A DNA stretch of 64,000 bases from Methylococcales bacterium (GCA_030654015.1 JAURYI010000138.1:1-64000); one strand, 5' to 3'. Shown: positions 48,381-60,370, numbered from the stretch's first letter. Notes: a model not told the origin generated them from the letters alone. Numbers and translations are program-made.

Positions 48381-51300
48381 GATAATAAACGGCGGCAAAA
48401 AGATTGAAAACGACTCATATAAAGGTAAACCACCGGTGTGGTGTATAGCGTTAATAATTGGCTGACCATTAAGCCGCCGACAATGGCGATACCTAACGGG
48501 CGGCGCAATTCTGCTCCGTAGCCCGTGCCGAACGCCAACGGTAACGCGGCGAGTAATGCGGCGAACGTGGTCATCATAATCGGACGAAACCGCATCATAC
48601 ACGCGGTGCGTATCGCTTCCTGCGGATTCATACCGTCTTTACGTTCAGCGTTCAGTGCAAAGTCTATCATCATAATGGCGTTCTTTTTCACGATACCGAT
48701 GAGCAGGATAACGCCGATTAACGCAATCAGACTGAATTCAGTCTTAAACGCCATTAACGCTAAAATCGCGCCGACTCCCGCAGAGGGCAGGGTGGATAAA
48801 ATAGTCAACGGATGCGCAAAACTTTCATACAAAATCCCCAGCACGATATAAATCGCCAACAACGCGGCGGCAATCAACCACGGCTGACTGTTTTGCGATT
48901 GTTGAAAGGCTTTCGCAGAGCCTTGAAAACCGCCGTGTACTGATGCGGGGACGGCTAAATTACGCATTGTCTCTTCAATCACTTTAGTGACAGTGGATAA
49001 AGACGTACCCGCTTTCAGATTAAATGAAATCGTGGAGGCTGGAAACTGTCCTTGATGATTCACCGCTAACGGCGTGTTGGTGGTGGTGTAACTGGCAAAA
49101 GTGGATAACGGTATTTGTGTACCGTTCGGGTATAAGGCACTGGGCGGCACACTGACATAAGTATTTTTCAGCGTTTCGGCGTTTTGGGCGTAGGCGGGAT
49201 CGGATTCCATGACAACGTGGTATTGATTCAAGGCGGTGTAAATAATCGACACTTGCCGTTGTCCGAACGCATCATTGAGCGTGGCATTAATCACCGCTTG
49301 GCTGACACCCAAACGGGCGGCGGCTTCGCGGTCTATTTGCAGGGAAATCTGCTGCCCTTTATCCTGCTGATTGGTATTGACATCTTCCAGTTCGGGGCGT
49401 TGTTGCAGAGCTTTAAGAATCTTCGGAGTCCATGTTTTCAGCTCTTCCAGATTATCCGCTTCCAGCGTGTATTCAAATAATGCTGCCGACACCCGCCCGC
49501 CCACGCGCAATTCCTGTGAGGGTTGCAGAAATAGTCGCGCACCTGCAATCGCTGAAGATTTAACGCGCAGACGTTCTAATAATTGTTCGACATTCAGTTG
49601 CCGTTCTTCCAAGGATTTAAGAATAACGAACACCTGCCCGTTATTACTGAGCCGCTGTCCGCCGCCACCCCCACTACCCGTAAAACCCACCACATTGGCA
49701 ACTTCGGGATCATCGCTGAGCATTTTGACAAATGCCGCCAACTTTTCCTGCAAGGCATGAGAAGAAATGCCCTGATCGGCTTGAATACTGCCCGCTAAAC
49801 GTCCTGTGTCTTGGGTGGGAAAAAAACCTTTCGGCACGATGCTGTACAAATAAACATTAAAACCGATGGTTGCCGCCAGTAAAATCATCATCACGCGGCT
49901 ATGACGCAATGCCCAATTTAAGGAGCGTTCATAAAAGCCCGACAACAACATGGCAGGGTGCGCTTTATCGTTTTTATTCGGCTCACTGGGTTTTAATAAC
50001 AACGCGCACAACATCGGCGCGGTAGTCAGCGATAACACCAGCGACACCGCCACCGCCACCGATAAAGTCACCGCGAACTCCTGAAACATTCGCCCGACCA
50101 TGCCGCCCATGAACAAAATCGGAATAAACACCGCAATCAGCGACAGACTCATCGTCAACACAGTGAAACCGACTTCCTGCACGCCTTTTAACGCAGCTTT
50201 ACGCGCAGGTAAACCTTGTTCCAGATAACGCGAGGTATTTTCCAGCACCACAATGGCATCATCGACCACAAACCCCGTCGCCACCGTCAACGCCATTAAC
50301 GACAAATTATCCAAGCTGTAATCCAGCAGATACATTGCGGCAAACGTGCCAATCAACGACATCGGTACGGTGATAATCGGAATCATCGACGCGCGTATAT
50401 TGCGCAAAAACACAAACACCACCACAATCACCAGTCCGACGGCAATCAATAAGCTGTGTTCCACTTCCCGCAAGGACGCGCGAATCGTCAATGAGCGATC
50501 CATTGCCACCGACAACGTCACCGCCGCAGGAATTGCCGCCTGTAACTGTGGCAACAAGCCTTTCACCGCATCCACGGTGGCAATAATATTGGCATCCGCC
50601 TGTTTATAGACCACCAAAACGACTGCCTGTTTGCCATTCAAATAACCCGCACTGCGCAAATCTTCCGATGAATCCCGCACGCTGCCGACATCGGTTAAAT
50701 GCACAGGCGCACCGTTACGATACGCCACAATCAACGACACATAATCACTGGCTTTTTTGGCTTGGTCATTGACTGCAATCTGCCAATGTCGCTCATCATC
50801 GGATAACGAACCTTTAGGTCGATTGACATTGGTATTAGCTAACGCGGTACGCACCTCGGCAAAACTCACCCCGTATTTTGCCAACGCCAAGGGATTCAAT
50901 TCCACCCGCACCGCAGGTAAGGAACTGCCGCCGATATTCACCTGCCCGACTCCGTCAATCTGCGCTATTTTCTGCGCCAGAATAGTAGAAGCAATATCGT
51001 ATAACTGCCCGCGTGACATGGTTTCTGATGTCATCGCAAACAGCATAATCGGCGCGTCCGCTGGATTGCTTTTATTGTATTTGGGACGGTTAGGCAAATC
51101 ACTGGGCAACAAACTGCCCGCTGCATTAATCGCCGCCTGTACATCCCGCGCCGCACCATCAATATCACGGCTTAAATCAAATTGTAGGGTGACACTGGCA
51201 GAACCAAACGAACTGGTCGAAGTCATTTCCGTCACCCCCGCAATGCGTCCTAAGGTGCGCTCTAATGGTGTGGCGACGGTCGCCGCCATCACCTCAGGAT

Positions 51301-51463
51301 TCGCACCCGGCATGGAGGCACTGACGGAAATAGTCGGAAAATCCACTTTCGGGATAGGCGCGACCGGTAATTGAAAAAACGCCAGAATGCCCGCTAAAGC
51401 AATTGCCAGCGTTAATAAAGTCGTCGCCACAGGGCGGTTAATGAAAATGGCGGAAAAATTCAC
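48377..51463 (-). CDS. mdtC: RND efflux permease (MdtC-like)
   Basis: [27 protein letters not shown] motifs, [17 protein letters not shown], 1028 aa. Confidence 0.92.
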   Translation of the reverse strand: MNFSAIFINRPVATTLLTLAIALAGILAFFQLPVAPIPKVDFPTISVSASMPGANPEVMAATVATPLERTLGRIAGVTEMTSTSSFGSASVTLQFDLSRDIDGAARDVQAAINAAGSLLPSDLPNRPKYNKSNPADAPIMLFAMTSETMSRGQLYDIASTILAQKIAQIDGVGQVNIGGSSLPAVRVELNPLALAKYGVSFAEVRTALANTNVNRPKGSLSDDERHWQIAVNDQAKKASDYVSLIVAYRNGAPVHLTDVGSVRDSSEDLRSAGYLNGKQAVVLVVYKQADANIIATVDAVKGLLPQLQAAIPAAVTLSVAMDRSLTIRASLREVEHSLLIAVGLVIVVVFVFLRNIRASMIPIITVPMSLIGTFAAMYLLDYSLDNLSLMALTVATGFVVDDAIVVLENTSRYLEQGLPARKAALKGVQEVGFTVLTMSLSLIAVFIPILFMGGMVGRMFQEFAVTLSVAVAVSLVLSLTTAPMLCALLLKPSEPNKNDKAHPAMLLSGFYERSLNWALRHSRVMMILLAATIGFNVYLYSIVPKGFFPTQDTGRLAGSIQADQGISSHALQEKLAAFVKMLSDDPEVANVVGFTGSGGGGGQRLSNNGQVFVILKSLEERQLNVEQLLERLRVKSSAIAGARLFLQPSQELRVGGRVSAALFEYTLEADNLEELKTWTPKILKALQQRPELEDVNTNQQDKGQQISLQIDREAAARLGVSQAVINATLNDAFGQRQVSIIYTALNQYHVVMESDPAYAQNAETLKNTYVSVPPSALYPNGTQIPLSTFASYTTTNTPLAVNHQGQFPASTISFNLKAGTSLSTVTKVIEETMRNLAVPASVHGGFQGSAKAFQQSQNSQPWLIAAALLAIYIVLGILYESFAHPLTILSTLPSAGVGAILALMAFKTEFSLIALIGVILLIGIVKKNAIMMIDFALNAERKDGMNPQEAIRTACMMRFRPIMMTTFAALLAALPLAFGTGYGAELRRPLGIAIVGGLMVSQLLTLYTTPVVYLYMSRFQSFCRRLLS

Positions 51464-51488
51464 AGTGGGTTTACTCGGTTAAGCGTCA

Positions 51489-51521
51489 AGACCTGCGAGG
51501 TTTTAGAAACCTCGCAGGTCT
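51489..51521. repeat. Palindrome family C copy
   Basis: AGACCTGCGAGGTTT-TAG-AAACCTCGCAGGTCT. Confidence 0.88.
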
Positions 51522-51568
51522 GTTGTTGCCACACGCTATATGCTTGTTGCTTATTCCCGCTGGTATTC

Positions 51569-51785
51569 TCGTTCCCACGCGCCGCGTGGGAATGCAGTAT
51601 CAACGCGCCGCGTTGTGTGACCGAGTGTCGCACAGAGTTCGTCAACTTCTTGTGGCGTGTTGGCGTTAGGTGGACTTTATTTTGTTTTGGCATTGTGTAG
51701 GTGAGCGTTTGATGTGTGGCGCGGCGCGCCCAAACTGCATTCCCACGCGGCGCGTGGGAACGAGATGGAATACGCGTGGGAACGG
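51569..51785. repeat. Family B repeats (inverted pair) between RND genes
   Basis: CTCGTTCCCACGCGCCGCGTGGGAATGCAGT ... CTGCATTCCCACGCGGCGCGTGGGAACGAG. Confidence 0.85.
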
Positions 51786-51790
51786 AGTAT

Positions 51791-54700
51791 TCACGATTCA
51801 TCCTTAAACCAACGGCGATTACTCAAACGGTCAAACGCCAAATAAATCACAGGCGTAGTAAACAGCGTCAATACTTGGCTGACAATCAACCCGCCGACCA
51901 TAGTGATACCTAAGGGATGGCGCAGTTCTGAACCAACACCCGTGCCGAGCATCAACGGCAATGCACTTAATAATGCTGCCATTGTGGTCATCATAATCGG
52001 GCGAAAGCGTAATAGACACGCTTGATAAATCGCATCAAGTGGCGATTTGCCTTCTTTACGTTCTGCTTCCAAGGCAAAATCAATCATCATAATGGCGTTT
52101 TTCTTCACGATACCGATGAGCAGAATAATCCCGATAATGGCGATGATGCTTAAATCGGTATCCGATACCATCAACGCCAATAACGCACCGACACCCGCCG
52201 ACGGCAAAGTAGACAGAATGGTGACAGGGTGAATATAACTTTCATATAACACACCCAGCACGATGTACACGGTGACAATGGCGGCAATAATCAGCCACAG
52301 GGTGTTGGATAAGGACGCGCTGAACGCAAGCGTCGCGCCTTGATAATGCGCTTGTACACTTATCGGTAAGCCAATATCCTGTTTAACTTGTTCAATGGCG
52401 GCAACGGCATCACCCAAAAACGCGCCTTCGGCTAAATTAAACGATATGGTCGCGGCGGGAAATTGCCCAATGTGATTGACCACCAGCGGCGCGTGTCGTT
52501 CGCTTATCGTGGCAATGCTGGTTAAGGGAATCGCCGTGCCGTTGCTGGACATGACGCGCAAGTCATTCAGTGCGGCGGGGCTGTTGCTGAATTCAGGTTT
52601 GACTTCCAGCACCACGCGGTATTGATTGGATTGCGTGAACATCGTGGAAATCAAGCGTTGCCCGTAAGCATCGTAAAGCGTGTTGTCAATCGCAGTCATG
52701 CTCACGCTCATGCGACTGGCGGCGTTGCGGTCTACGTCAACAAACACTTGCAAGCCTTTATTTTGTGCGTCACTGGCGACATCGGTGAGTTGGGGAAGTT
52801 GTGATAATGCGCTCACCAGTTTGTCTGTCCATAGGCTCAATTCTTCGGCGGATACTGATTCCAAAGTGAACTGGTATTGAGTGCGGCTGACGCGGTTTTC
52901 GATGGTTAAATCTTGTGAGGGTTGCAGGTATAAAGTGATGCCTTCGACTTCGGCTAGTTTGGGTTTTAAGCGATTGATAACGGCGGTCGCATTGATTTTG
53001 CGCACGTCCAAAGGTTTTAAGGTGATTAATATCCGCCCTGAGTTCAGCGTGGCATTAATACCATCGACACCAATAAACGATGACACGCTGGCAACGGCTT
53101 CATCCGCCTGTACCACTGCCGCGAGTGCTTGTTGCCGTTTCGCCATTGCGGTAAAGGAAATGCTTTGCGGGGCTTCGGATATGCCTTGAATAACCCCCGT
53201 ATCCTGCACAGGAAAAAACCCTTTCGGCACGATGATGTATAAAAACACCGTCAACGCCAAGGTTGCCGCCGCTATCAGCAATGTCAAGCCCTGATAATTC
53301 AACACCCAGCGCAGTGCCGTACCGTAGCTTTCGGTTAAGTTGTGTAAAAACTGCCCGCTAACCCGATAAAACCAGCCTGCTTTTTTTTCATCCACAGGGC
53401 GCAGAATTTTCGCGCACATCATCGGCGTGAGCGTCAGGGAAATAATCGCGGAAATTAAAATCGCCACCGCCAAGGTAATGGCAAACTCCCGAAATAATCG
53501 CCCGACCACGTCACCCATAAATAACAGCGGAATCAACACGGCGACCAGCGAAAAGGTCAGCGAAATAATAGTAAAAGCAATCTGCTCAGAGCCTTTTAAC
53601 GCCGCCTGTAACGGCGTTTCGCCCTCTTCGATATAGCGGCTGATATTTTCAATCACCACAATGGCATCATCGACCACAAAACCAGCGGCAATGGTCAATG
53701 CCATCAGCGTTAAATTGTTGATACTGAAACCTGCCAGATACATCACCGCAAACGTACCGACCAAGGATAGCGGCACGACCAGCGCGGGTATCGACGTTGC
53801 CGACACGTTACGCAAGAACAGAAAAATCACCAGAACCACCAACACCAGCGCGAGCATGAGTTCATGTTGCACATCATTGACCGAAGCGCGAATAGTAGTG
53901 GTGCGGTCGGTCAACACCTCAACGCTTACGTCGCTGGGCAGGGATTCTTGCAGTTGCGGCAACAGTTGTTTAATGCGATCCACCACTTCAATGACATTAC
54001 TGTTGGGTTGGCGTTGAATGTTGACCACCACCGCCGCTTCGCCGTTTGCCCACGCCGCTAAATGCACATTTTCGGCGGCATCGGTGGTGTCGGCAACATC
54101 GGCTAATGAGATAGGTCGTCCATCCCGATAGGCAATAATCAAGGCTTTATATTCAGCGGCAGAGCGCAGTTGATCGTTAGCGTCAATGGTCGCGGAACGG
54201 GTCGCGCCATCAAACATTCCTTTCGGTTGGTTGACGTTGGCATTGGCAATCGCGGTGCGTACATCTTCCAGACTCAAACCGTAAGCCGACAGCGCGGCAG
54301 GATTTGCCTGAATACGCACCGCTGGGCGTTGACCGCCGCTGATACTGACTAAACCCACGCCTGATAATTGCGCCAGTTTTTGTGCCAAACGGGTATCGAC
54401 TAAATCTTCTACTTTGGTGAGCGGTAGAGTTTTGGAGCGCACTGCCAAGGTTAAAATGGGCGCGTCGGCAGGATTGACCTTGTTATAAATGGGCGGCATC
54501 GGTAAATCTTTGGGCAGAAAATTATTTGCCGCATTGATTGCCGCTTGCACTTCCTGTTCGGCAATATCGATTGGTAATTCTAAATTAAACTGCAACACAA
54601 TCACCGACGCACCGCCCGAACTGGTCGATGACATTTGTGTCAAACCTGCTAATTGCCCGAACTGCCGTTCCAGCGGCGACGTGATTAAGGACGACATCAC

Positions 54701-54871
54701 GTCCTGATTCGCCCCTGGGTATAAAGTGACAATCTGAATGGTCGGATAATCAACTTGTGGTAACGCGGAAATAGCCAGTTGCCGATACGCTAAAATACCC
54801 GCTATTAATAATGCGAGCATTAACAGCGTGGTGGCGACGGGGCGGAGGATGAAAATACGAGATGGGTTCAT
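51791..54871 (-). CDS. mdtB: RND efflux permease (MdtB-like)
   Basis: [64 protein letters not shown]. Confidence 0.93.
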   Translation of the reverse strand: MNPSRIFILRPVATTLLMLALLIAGILAYRQLAISALPQVDYPTIQIVTLYPGANQDVMSSLITSPLERQFGQLAGLTQMSSTSSGGASVIVLQFNLELPIDIAEQEVQAAINAANNFLPKDLPMPPIYNKVNPADAPILTLAVRSKTLPLTKVEDLVDTRLAQKLAQLSGVGLVSISGGQRPAVRIQANPAALSAYGLSLEDVRTAIANANVNQPKGMFDGATRSATIDANDQLRSAAEYKALIIAYRDGRPISLADVADTTDAAENVHLAAWANGEAAVVVNIQRQPNSNVIEVVDRIKQLLPQLQESLPSDVSVEVLTDRTTTIRASVNDVQHELMLALVLVVLVIFLFLRNVSATSIPALVVPLSLVGTFAVMYLAGFSINNLTLMALTIAAGFVVDDAIVVIENISRYIEEGETPLQAALKGSEQIAFTIISLTFSLVAVLIPLLFMGDVVGRLFREFAITLAVAILISAIISLTLTPMMCAKILRPVDEKKAGWFYRVSGQFLHNLTESYGTALRWVLNYQGLTLLIAAATLALTVFLYIIVPKGFFPVQDTGVIQGISEAPQSISFTAMAKRQQALAAVVQADEAVASVSSFIGVDGINATLNSGRILITLKPLDVRKINATAVINRLKPKLAEVEGITLYLQPSQDLTIENRVSRTQYQFTLESVSAEELSLWTDKLVSALSQLPQLTDVASDAQNKGLQVFVDVDRNAASRMSVSMTAIDNTLYDAYGQRLISTMFTQSNQYRVVLEVKPEFSNSPAALNDLRVMSSNGTAIPLTSIATISERHAPLVVNHIGQFPAATISFNLAEGAFLGDAVAAIEQVKQDIGLPISVQAHYQGATLAFSASLSNTLWLIIAAIVTVYIVLGVLYESYIHPVTILSTLPSAGVGALLALMVSDTDLSIIAIIGIILLIGIVKKNAIMMIDFALEAERKEGKSPLDAIYQACLLRFRPIMMTTMAALLSALPLMLGTGVGSELRHPLGITMVGGLIVSQVLTLFTTPVIYLAFDRLSNRRWFKDES

Positions 54872-55527
54872 AGATGACACGCATTCATGCCTAAGGATTG
54901 CTTGTGATTTTGTACCGTCTCCATAACACTTCCTGCGGTGAGTTTAAACAGTGGGTCTATGTCCATGCCTGTACTTGCTAAACCTTTGGCGACCCATTTG
55001 TTGCAGGTATTCAACAGATGATAATTCCCCGCGCCTTCATAAAATTGGCTATCGCCATAGATACCGTTTTTCAAGGTAATAATTTCACCGTGACGGTCTT
55101 TTTGAAAACTATCGGCGATAAAAGCTATCAAAGCGGCGTAGGATTGTTTAGATAAACATAATTTCTCAATTTCACCGTGCGAAAAATACTCGGTGATATT
55201 ATCAGGCACGGCAACTGCATGAACCACAGACCCCGCCGACCAAAACAAGGCGCGTAATGTTAAGCCTGTCGTAATTTCTTGAGATTGGTAAAAACCTTTA
55301 TCGCCCCAACCCAATTCAATATAAGGCGTATTGGGGAATCGTGTTTTTAATGGCGGCAAAGCCGTTTCAATTGCTTGTGCGGGAATAATAAATCCCGTAT
55401 GCCAGCCATGACTGATGACATAAATTGCCTGTTCATCCATGATAGCGGAATCATTTTTAGCCGTCTGTAAGGTTGGGGCGCACGCGGATATTAGTAATAA
55501 AACAGTAAAAAACATGACTTTTAACAT
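54868..55527 (-). CDS. DUF2459 family lipoprotein/periplasmic protein
   Basis: [20 protein letters not shown] lipobox; [43 protein letters not shown] overlap with mdtB-like gene. Confidence 0.85.
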   Translation of the reverse strand: MLKVMFFTVLLLISACAPTLQTAKNDSAIMDEQAIYVISHGWHTGFIIPAQAIETALPPLKTRFPNTPYIELGWGDKGFYQSQEITTGLTLRALFWSAGSVVHAVAVPDNITEYFSHGEIEKLCLSKQSYAALIAFIADSFQKDRHGEIITLKNGIYGDSQFYEGAGNYHLLNTCNKWVAKGLASTGMDIDPLFKLTAGSVMETVQNHKQSLGMNACHL

Positions 55528-55615
55528 CGTTTTTTTATCCGCTTGTAAAAATGTATGGTTCCGTACTCTGTCTTGGGAGCTAGATAAACGCGTGTGGAAA
55601 CCAGAAAAATCATCC

Positions 55616-56881
55616 TCATTTGTCACGTTTCCGCTTGAAGTCTTTATGTTCAGTCGGGGCTTCGGGTGCTGGTGGTGTATCACTGGGATTATTGGTGATC
55701 CGCTTTGCTTTTGCCCCTTCGCGTAATTTGTCTGTGCCGTCAATTACCACTAATTCCTGAACTTTCAACCCATCCAATACCGCGACTTTTTCGCCATCCA
55801 CCGTCCCCAGTTTCACAGGGCGCACGGTGACGGTCTGGTCATCTTTCAGCACATAAACGAACGTGCCTTTTTCGCCCGTTTGTACCGCTGAGCTGGGAAT
55901 GGTTGGGATGGAATGCAGGGTATCCATCAGCATTCGTACATTGACGAACTGATTCACAAACAAGGCGTTATCGGTATTGGCAAACTGGCTTTTTAATTTT
56001 ACCGTGCCTGTGTTGGTGTCGATTTGATTATCTATGGCTAATAACTGCCCTGTGGCGAGTTTGTTTTTGCCGCCGCGATCAAAGGCTTCTACCGTCAGGG
56101 TTTTGCCTTGTGTATTCTGTTGCATTACAGCAGGAACGGCATCTTCGGGCAGAGTGAAGACGACGGAAATCGGCTGTACCTGAGTGATGACCGCCAGTCC
56201 TGTGGCATCGGAGGCTTTAATCATATTGCCCTGATCGACTAAGCGTAAGCCTAAACGTCCGCTAATCGGTGCGGTAATTTTGGTGTAACTCAGTTGCAGT
56301 TTGGCATTGGCAACCAAGGCTTTGTCGGTGGTGACCGTGCCTTGGTATTGTTTAACCAGTGATTCTTGCGTGGCAACCTGTTGCGAGGCGATAGAGTCTT
56401 GCTCCAATAATGTTTTGTAGCGGTCTGCATCCAGTTGCGCATTTTTTAACAAGGCTTCATCACGCAGTAATTGTCCTTCTGCCTGCATGAGTTGAATCTG
56501 CGCAGTACGCGGGTCAATCTCAGCGAGTAACTCGCCCTCTTTGACTATCGCGCCTTCTTTATAATGCACATGAAGCAGTTCACCATCAATGCGTGATCTG
56601 ACGGTTACGGTGCGTAAACCTGTGACCGATCCCAAGCCGTTCAAATAAACAGGCACATCGGCGAGTGTGACAGGTTCGGCAGTTACCGAGGAGATGAGTT
56701 TGTCTTTTTTATTACCCTCCTTACCGCGCAGTGCTTCGCCGTTCTTGGCAGTGTCTGGTTTTCCGTCGCTGTCGCTATTGAAGGGTTTAATAACATAATA
56801 AGCGGCGGCAACGGCGACAAGCACCAGAAGCAACCAAGTTCGCCAACGAAAGGTGCTTGCTTTATTTTCTTCCAACTTCAT
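55616..56881 (-). CDS. mdtA: RND efflux membrane fusion protein (MdtA-like)
   Basis: VTAEPVTLADVPVYLNGLGSVTGLRTVTVRSRIDGELLHVHYKEGAIVKEGELLAEIDPRTAQIQLMQAEGQL. Confidence 0.93.
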   Translation of the reverse strand: MKLEENKASTFRWRTWLLLVLVAVAAAYYVIKPFNSDSDGKPDTAKNGEALRGKEGNKKDKLISSVTAEPVTLADVPVYLNGLGSVTGLRTVTVRSRIDGELLHVHYKEGAIVKEGELLAEIDPRTAQIQLMQAEGQLLRDEALLKNAQLDADRYKTLLEQDSIASQQVATQESLVKQYQGTVTTDKALVANAKLQLSYTKITAPISGRLGLRLVDQGNMIKASDATGLAVITQVQPISVVFTLPEDAVPAVMQQNTQGKTLTVEAFDRGGKNKLATGQLLAIDNQIDTNTGTVKLKSQFANTDNALFVNQFVNVRMLMDTLHSIPTIPSSAVQTGEKGTFVYVLKDDQTVTVRPVKLGTVDGEKVAVLDGLKVQELVVIDGTDKLREGAKAKRITNNPSDTPPAPEAPTEHKDFKRKRDK

Positions 56882-57002
56882 AAATAGTTTATTGAGTGCG
56901 TTGTTTGAAGGGTGTGCTGTATAAAGGTCGAGGTAGTGGGCAATGAGACGATTTGATTATAGCTATCACTCATTACAATTGACTGTTTTTACTGTTGAAC
57001 AT

Positions 57003-57035
57003 GACTGCCAGTCCTGTAAAAGACTGGTAGTCATT
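57003..57035. repeat. GACTGCCAGTCC...GACTGGTAGTC palindrome (family D)
   Basis: Related to 26561-26592. Confidence 0.8.
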
Positions 57036-57062
57036 ATATCGTAACAGGTTTAACCCGCTAAT

Positions 57063-57536
57063 TTAGAACGGAATATCATCATCATAAGGCGCGTCAAAAT
57101 TGTCATGACTGGTCGCGGGTTGTTGTGCAGGAGCGTATTGCTGTGCGGGTGCGCCACTGGGTGCGGATTGGTAGTTGGCTTGTGGGGCAGGTTGGTAGTT
57201 TTGTTGCGGTTGACTACCTTCATTTCTTTTGCCGACTAAATCAATAATGTTGGCGTTAAGTTCCAAGCTAGTGCGTATTGTGCCATCGTTGGCTTTGTAT
57301 TCTCTTTGTGTCAATTCGCCTGACACAAAAACATGAGTGCCTTTTTTCAGATAATCTTTCAATGTGCCTTCAGCAGGTTTGCCAAATAATGCTACGCGAA
57401 TCCATAAGGTTTGTCGCTTATCTCCGTAGCCCACGTTATTTGCCACATTGACATTTAATACCGCCGTACCTGACGGCAAATATCGGACTTCGGCATCAGC
57501 ACCTGTAATGCCTGCAAAACTAAATACATTACTCAT
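57063..57536 (-). CDS. ssb: Single-stranded DNA-binding protein
   Basis: OB-fold (GDKRQTLWIRVALFGKPAEG, FVSGELTQREYKANDGTIRTSLELNANIIDLVG), Q/P-rich linker, acidic tip DDDIPF. Confidence 0.95.
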   Translation of the reverse strand: MSNVFSFAGITGADAEVRYLPSGTAVLNVNVANNVGYGDKRQTLWIRVALFGKPAEGTLKDYLKKGTHVFVSGELTQREYKANDGTIRTSLELNANIIDLVGKRNEGSQPQQNYQPAPQANYQSAPSGAPAQQYAPAQQPATSHDNFDAPYDDDIPF

Positions 57537-57611
57537 TTTTTCTCTCTACATTAAATTAACAATGACGCTATTATCGTTGCTTTCCTAGTCTCGCAAAAAT
57601 AAAAAATCAGT

Positions 57612-59960
57612 TTATTTTAACATTGCTGTTGTCGCGCTTGCTTGCGGTGCAAAATCCATTTCCACCTTGCCATTCACTAACTTTAAATTCGCAGAGAACT
57701 CGGTGTCTTTGTTGGATTTGAAGCCTGTTAAAACGCCTGTTTCGCCTTTGGACAATAATTTTTTCGCCATGCTGAGGGTGATTTTTTTGTGAGCAATGGT
57801 TTTCCAGATGACCAGTTTGCAGCCGTTGCGCCATTCACTGCACCCGTAGGCTTTGGCGGTTTCGATGACTTTGCCGTTGCATAATGGGCAGTCTGCCAGT
57901 GCGTTGCTCACGGGTTGTGCCGCTGAATTTTCCTGTCGCTGATAGCCGATGATGCCGTGTTTATCCAGTGTTAAGCGGGCATTGAATACCTTGTCATCGA
58001 CTTTAATGGCGTAGGCTTTCAGGGTTTGTTTGGTTTGCAATAATTCACAGGCGAGGTCTTTATCAATCGGCACGCCGTACAGGTGTTTCCATAATACGAA
58101 CGTACAGCCGTTTTTCCAATCGCTACAGCCGTAGCCTTTTCTGCCTTCGATAATCGGGTGCTGACACAGTGGGCAATCACCAAAGCGGCTGGTGTCATAC
58201 AAGGGCTTATCGGCTTCGTGTTTGATTTTCTGGGTGAAGGCTTTAATTTCTGCCATGAACACATCGGGATCATAAGCATGGTGTTCTATTTTTTTCAGCT
58301 TGGCTTCCCATTCACCTGTCAGTGCGGCGGATTTCAGGCTGTCATTGCTGATTAATGCGATTAACTGCCGTCCTGAGTCGGTGCTAATCAGGTTTTTTTT
58401 CTGGCGCGTAATGTAATGGCGGGTGATTAAGGTTTCGATAATTGACGCGCGGGTGGCAGGTGTACCGAGTCCTTTTTCTTTCAGGGCTTCTTTCAATGCG
58501 TCATCGTCACAGGTTTTGCCCGCTGATTCCATCATGCCTAATAAGGTGGCTTCGTTGTAGGCTTTGGGCGGCGTGGTTTTGCCTTGGGTGATGCTGGGAA
58601 GTTGTGTACCTGTTTCGTCTTGGACAAACGGCGGCAGAATTTTTACGTCTTTTTCTGAACTGGCGCGGTCATTTTTATACAATTCCTGCCAGCCCAATGC
58701 TTCGATAATCGTGCCTGTGGCTTTGAATTTTGCTGTATCTACCGTCGCCAGTACGGTGGTGATTTGCCGAATACAAGGCGGATAAAATGCCGCGATAAAG
58801 CGTAACGCAATCGCCGCATACACTTTGTATTCATCGTCGCTCAAGTTGGACGGCAAAATAGTCGTGGGAATAATGGCGTGGTGATCGGTGACTTTGGCAT
58901 CGTTGATATAGCGTTTACTCAGGGTGAGCTTATCAACGGCTAACGGTGCGATTTGCGCGGCAAAGTTAATGCGCAGTTTTTCCAATAACGGCTTGATGCC
59001 CGCTTTCATATCGTTGCTGAGATAACGGCTGTCGGTACGCGGATAAGTGATGTGTTTTTTCTCGTATAAGGCTTGGGCAATGCTTAAGGTTTGGTCGGCA
59101 GTGAAGCCATAACGGATGTTTAAATCTTTTTGTAAATCGGTTAAATCATAAAATAACGGCGAATAAATCTGTTCGCGTTTGCCATTAACGGCGGTAATGA
59201 CTAAATCAAACCCCGTCAGTTGTGCGGCTAGGGTTTCGGCGGCGGCTTTAGTGTCAAATCGCCCGCCTGTGTATTGAAAATCCACTTCTCGATATAAGCT
59301 GTGCAGCTCCCAAAAATCTTTGGGGATAAAGTCAGAAATTTCCACATCTTTCTGCACAATCATGGCAAGCACAGGCGTTTGCACTCGCCCCAATGTCCAT
59401 AATCTGCCTTGTTGCCCGAATTTCAGCGTATACAAGCGCGTGGCATTTAAACCGACTATCCAATCGGCTTCACTTCGACATTTTGCCGCGCGGTATAAGC
59501 CTTGATACGCTTGCCCGTCTTGTAGTTGGCTAAAGCCTTTTTGTATCGCTTCATCAGTGAGTGAACTTATCCACAACCGTTGCAGCGGTTTATGTTCACA
59601 GCCTGACCACGCCAGAATGTAGCGGAAAATCAATTCGCCCTCACGCCCTGCATCGGTGGCGCAGATAATCTCGCTCGCGTTGCTGAACAGGCGTTTGATG
59701 ATAGCCAGTTGCTTTTGCGCACCCGCATCATCTTTGGCTTTCAGCTCAAACTGTTCCGGAATAATCGGCAAAGCGTCCAGCGTCCAGCGTTTCCATTCAG
59801 CACGATAGTCATCGGGTTCTTTTAATTCCACCAAATGCCCGAACGCCCACACGATTTGATAGCCGTTGCCTTCAAAATAACCGTCATATTTACGATTAAT
59901 GTGTAAACAACTGGCGATACTGCGTGCGACGGCGGGTTTTTCAGTGAGGATGACTTTCAT
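57612..59960 (-). CDS. topB: DNA topoisomerase III
   Basis: MKVILTEKPAVARSIA Toprim, CATDAGREGELIFRYIL, ITYPRTDSRYLS active-site Tyr, C-terminal Cys4 zinc-binding repeats. Confidence 0.94.
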   Translation of the reverse strand: MKVILTEKPAVARSIASCLHINRKYDGYFEGNGYQIVWAFGHLVELKEPDDYRAEWKRWTLDALPIIPEQFELKAKDDAGAQKQLAIIKRLFSNASEIICATDAGREGELIFRYILAWSGCEHKPLQRLWISSLTDEAIQKGFSQLQDGQAYQGLYRAAKCRSEADWIVGLNATRLYTLKFGQQGRLWTLGRVQTPVLAMIVQKDVEISDFIPKDFWELHSLYREVDFQYTGGRFDTKAAAETLAAQLTGFDLVITAVNGKREQIYSPLFYDLTDLQKDLNIRYGFTADQTLSIAQALYEKKHITYPRTDSRYLSNDMKAGIKPLLEKLRINFAAQIAPLAVDKLTLSKRYINDAKVTDHHAIIPTTILPSNLSDDEYKVYAAIALRFIAAFYPPCIRQITTVLATVDTAKFKATGTIIEALGWQELYKNDRASSEKDVKILPPFVQDETGTQLPSITQGKTTPPKAYNEATLLGMMESAGKTCDDDALKEALKEKGLGTPATRASIIETLITRHYITRQKKNLISTDSGRQLIALISNDSLKSAALTGEWEAKLKKIEHHAYDPDVFMAEIKAFTQKIKHEADKPLYDTSRFGDCPLCQHPIIEGRKGYGCSDWKNGCTFVLWKHLYGVPIDKDLACELLQTKQTLKAYAIKVDDKVFNARLTLDKHGIIGYQRQENSAAQPVSNALADCPLCNGKVIETAKAYGCSEWRNGCKLVIWKTIAHKKITLSMAKKLLSKGETGVLTGFKSNKDTEFSANLKLVNGKVEMDFAPQASATTAMLK

Positions 59961-60370
59961 GTCTTATGTTGCTGTGATGTTTGAGAGTGGTTGTGACATT
60001 AATATTAATAATTATATTATTTACGTCATTTATTAACAATTAGTGTCTTGTTGCGTGACAGGGTATTCCCTGTGATTTACAGGTAGTGACGTAATTCATT
60101 GTTTTTTGTCACTAATAATCCGTGAATTTAAATTGATATTTTTAACTAATCTGGCTCAGGATATGCTGACTCTGTGTTATGGACATGGTGGTCACAGTTA
60201 GATTGTATTTCAGTGAAGTGGAAACTTCTTACTAAAAATGAATTCTAAAAACCGCCACGGTCTTTAGCTTAAGGATAGTACTAGCGGCATTTTCATCATA
60301 TTTAATCTCTTTTCAGCCCTCCTAGTCGCTTTTCTTTGTTTCACCCTTAATGATGGACAGAGGTGATACC

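Noticed and set aside
51460-51801. 113-aa ORF between RND permease genes
   Set aside because: Made almost entirely of dispersed family B/C repeats (RSHAPRGNAVWARRA-type peptide)
57063-59960. ssb-topB as core of an integrative conjugative element
   Set aside because: No relaxase, T4SS or integrase genes nearby in the window; adjacency alone is insufficient
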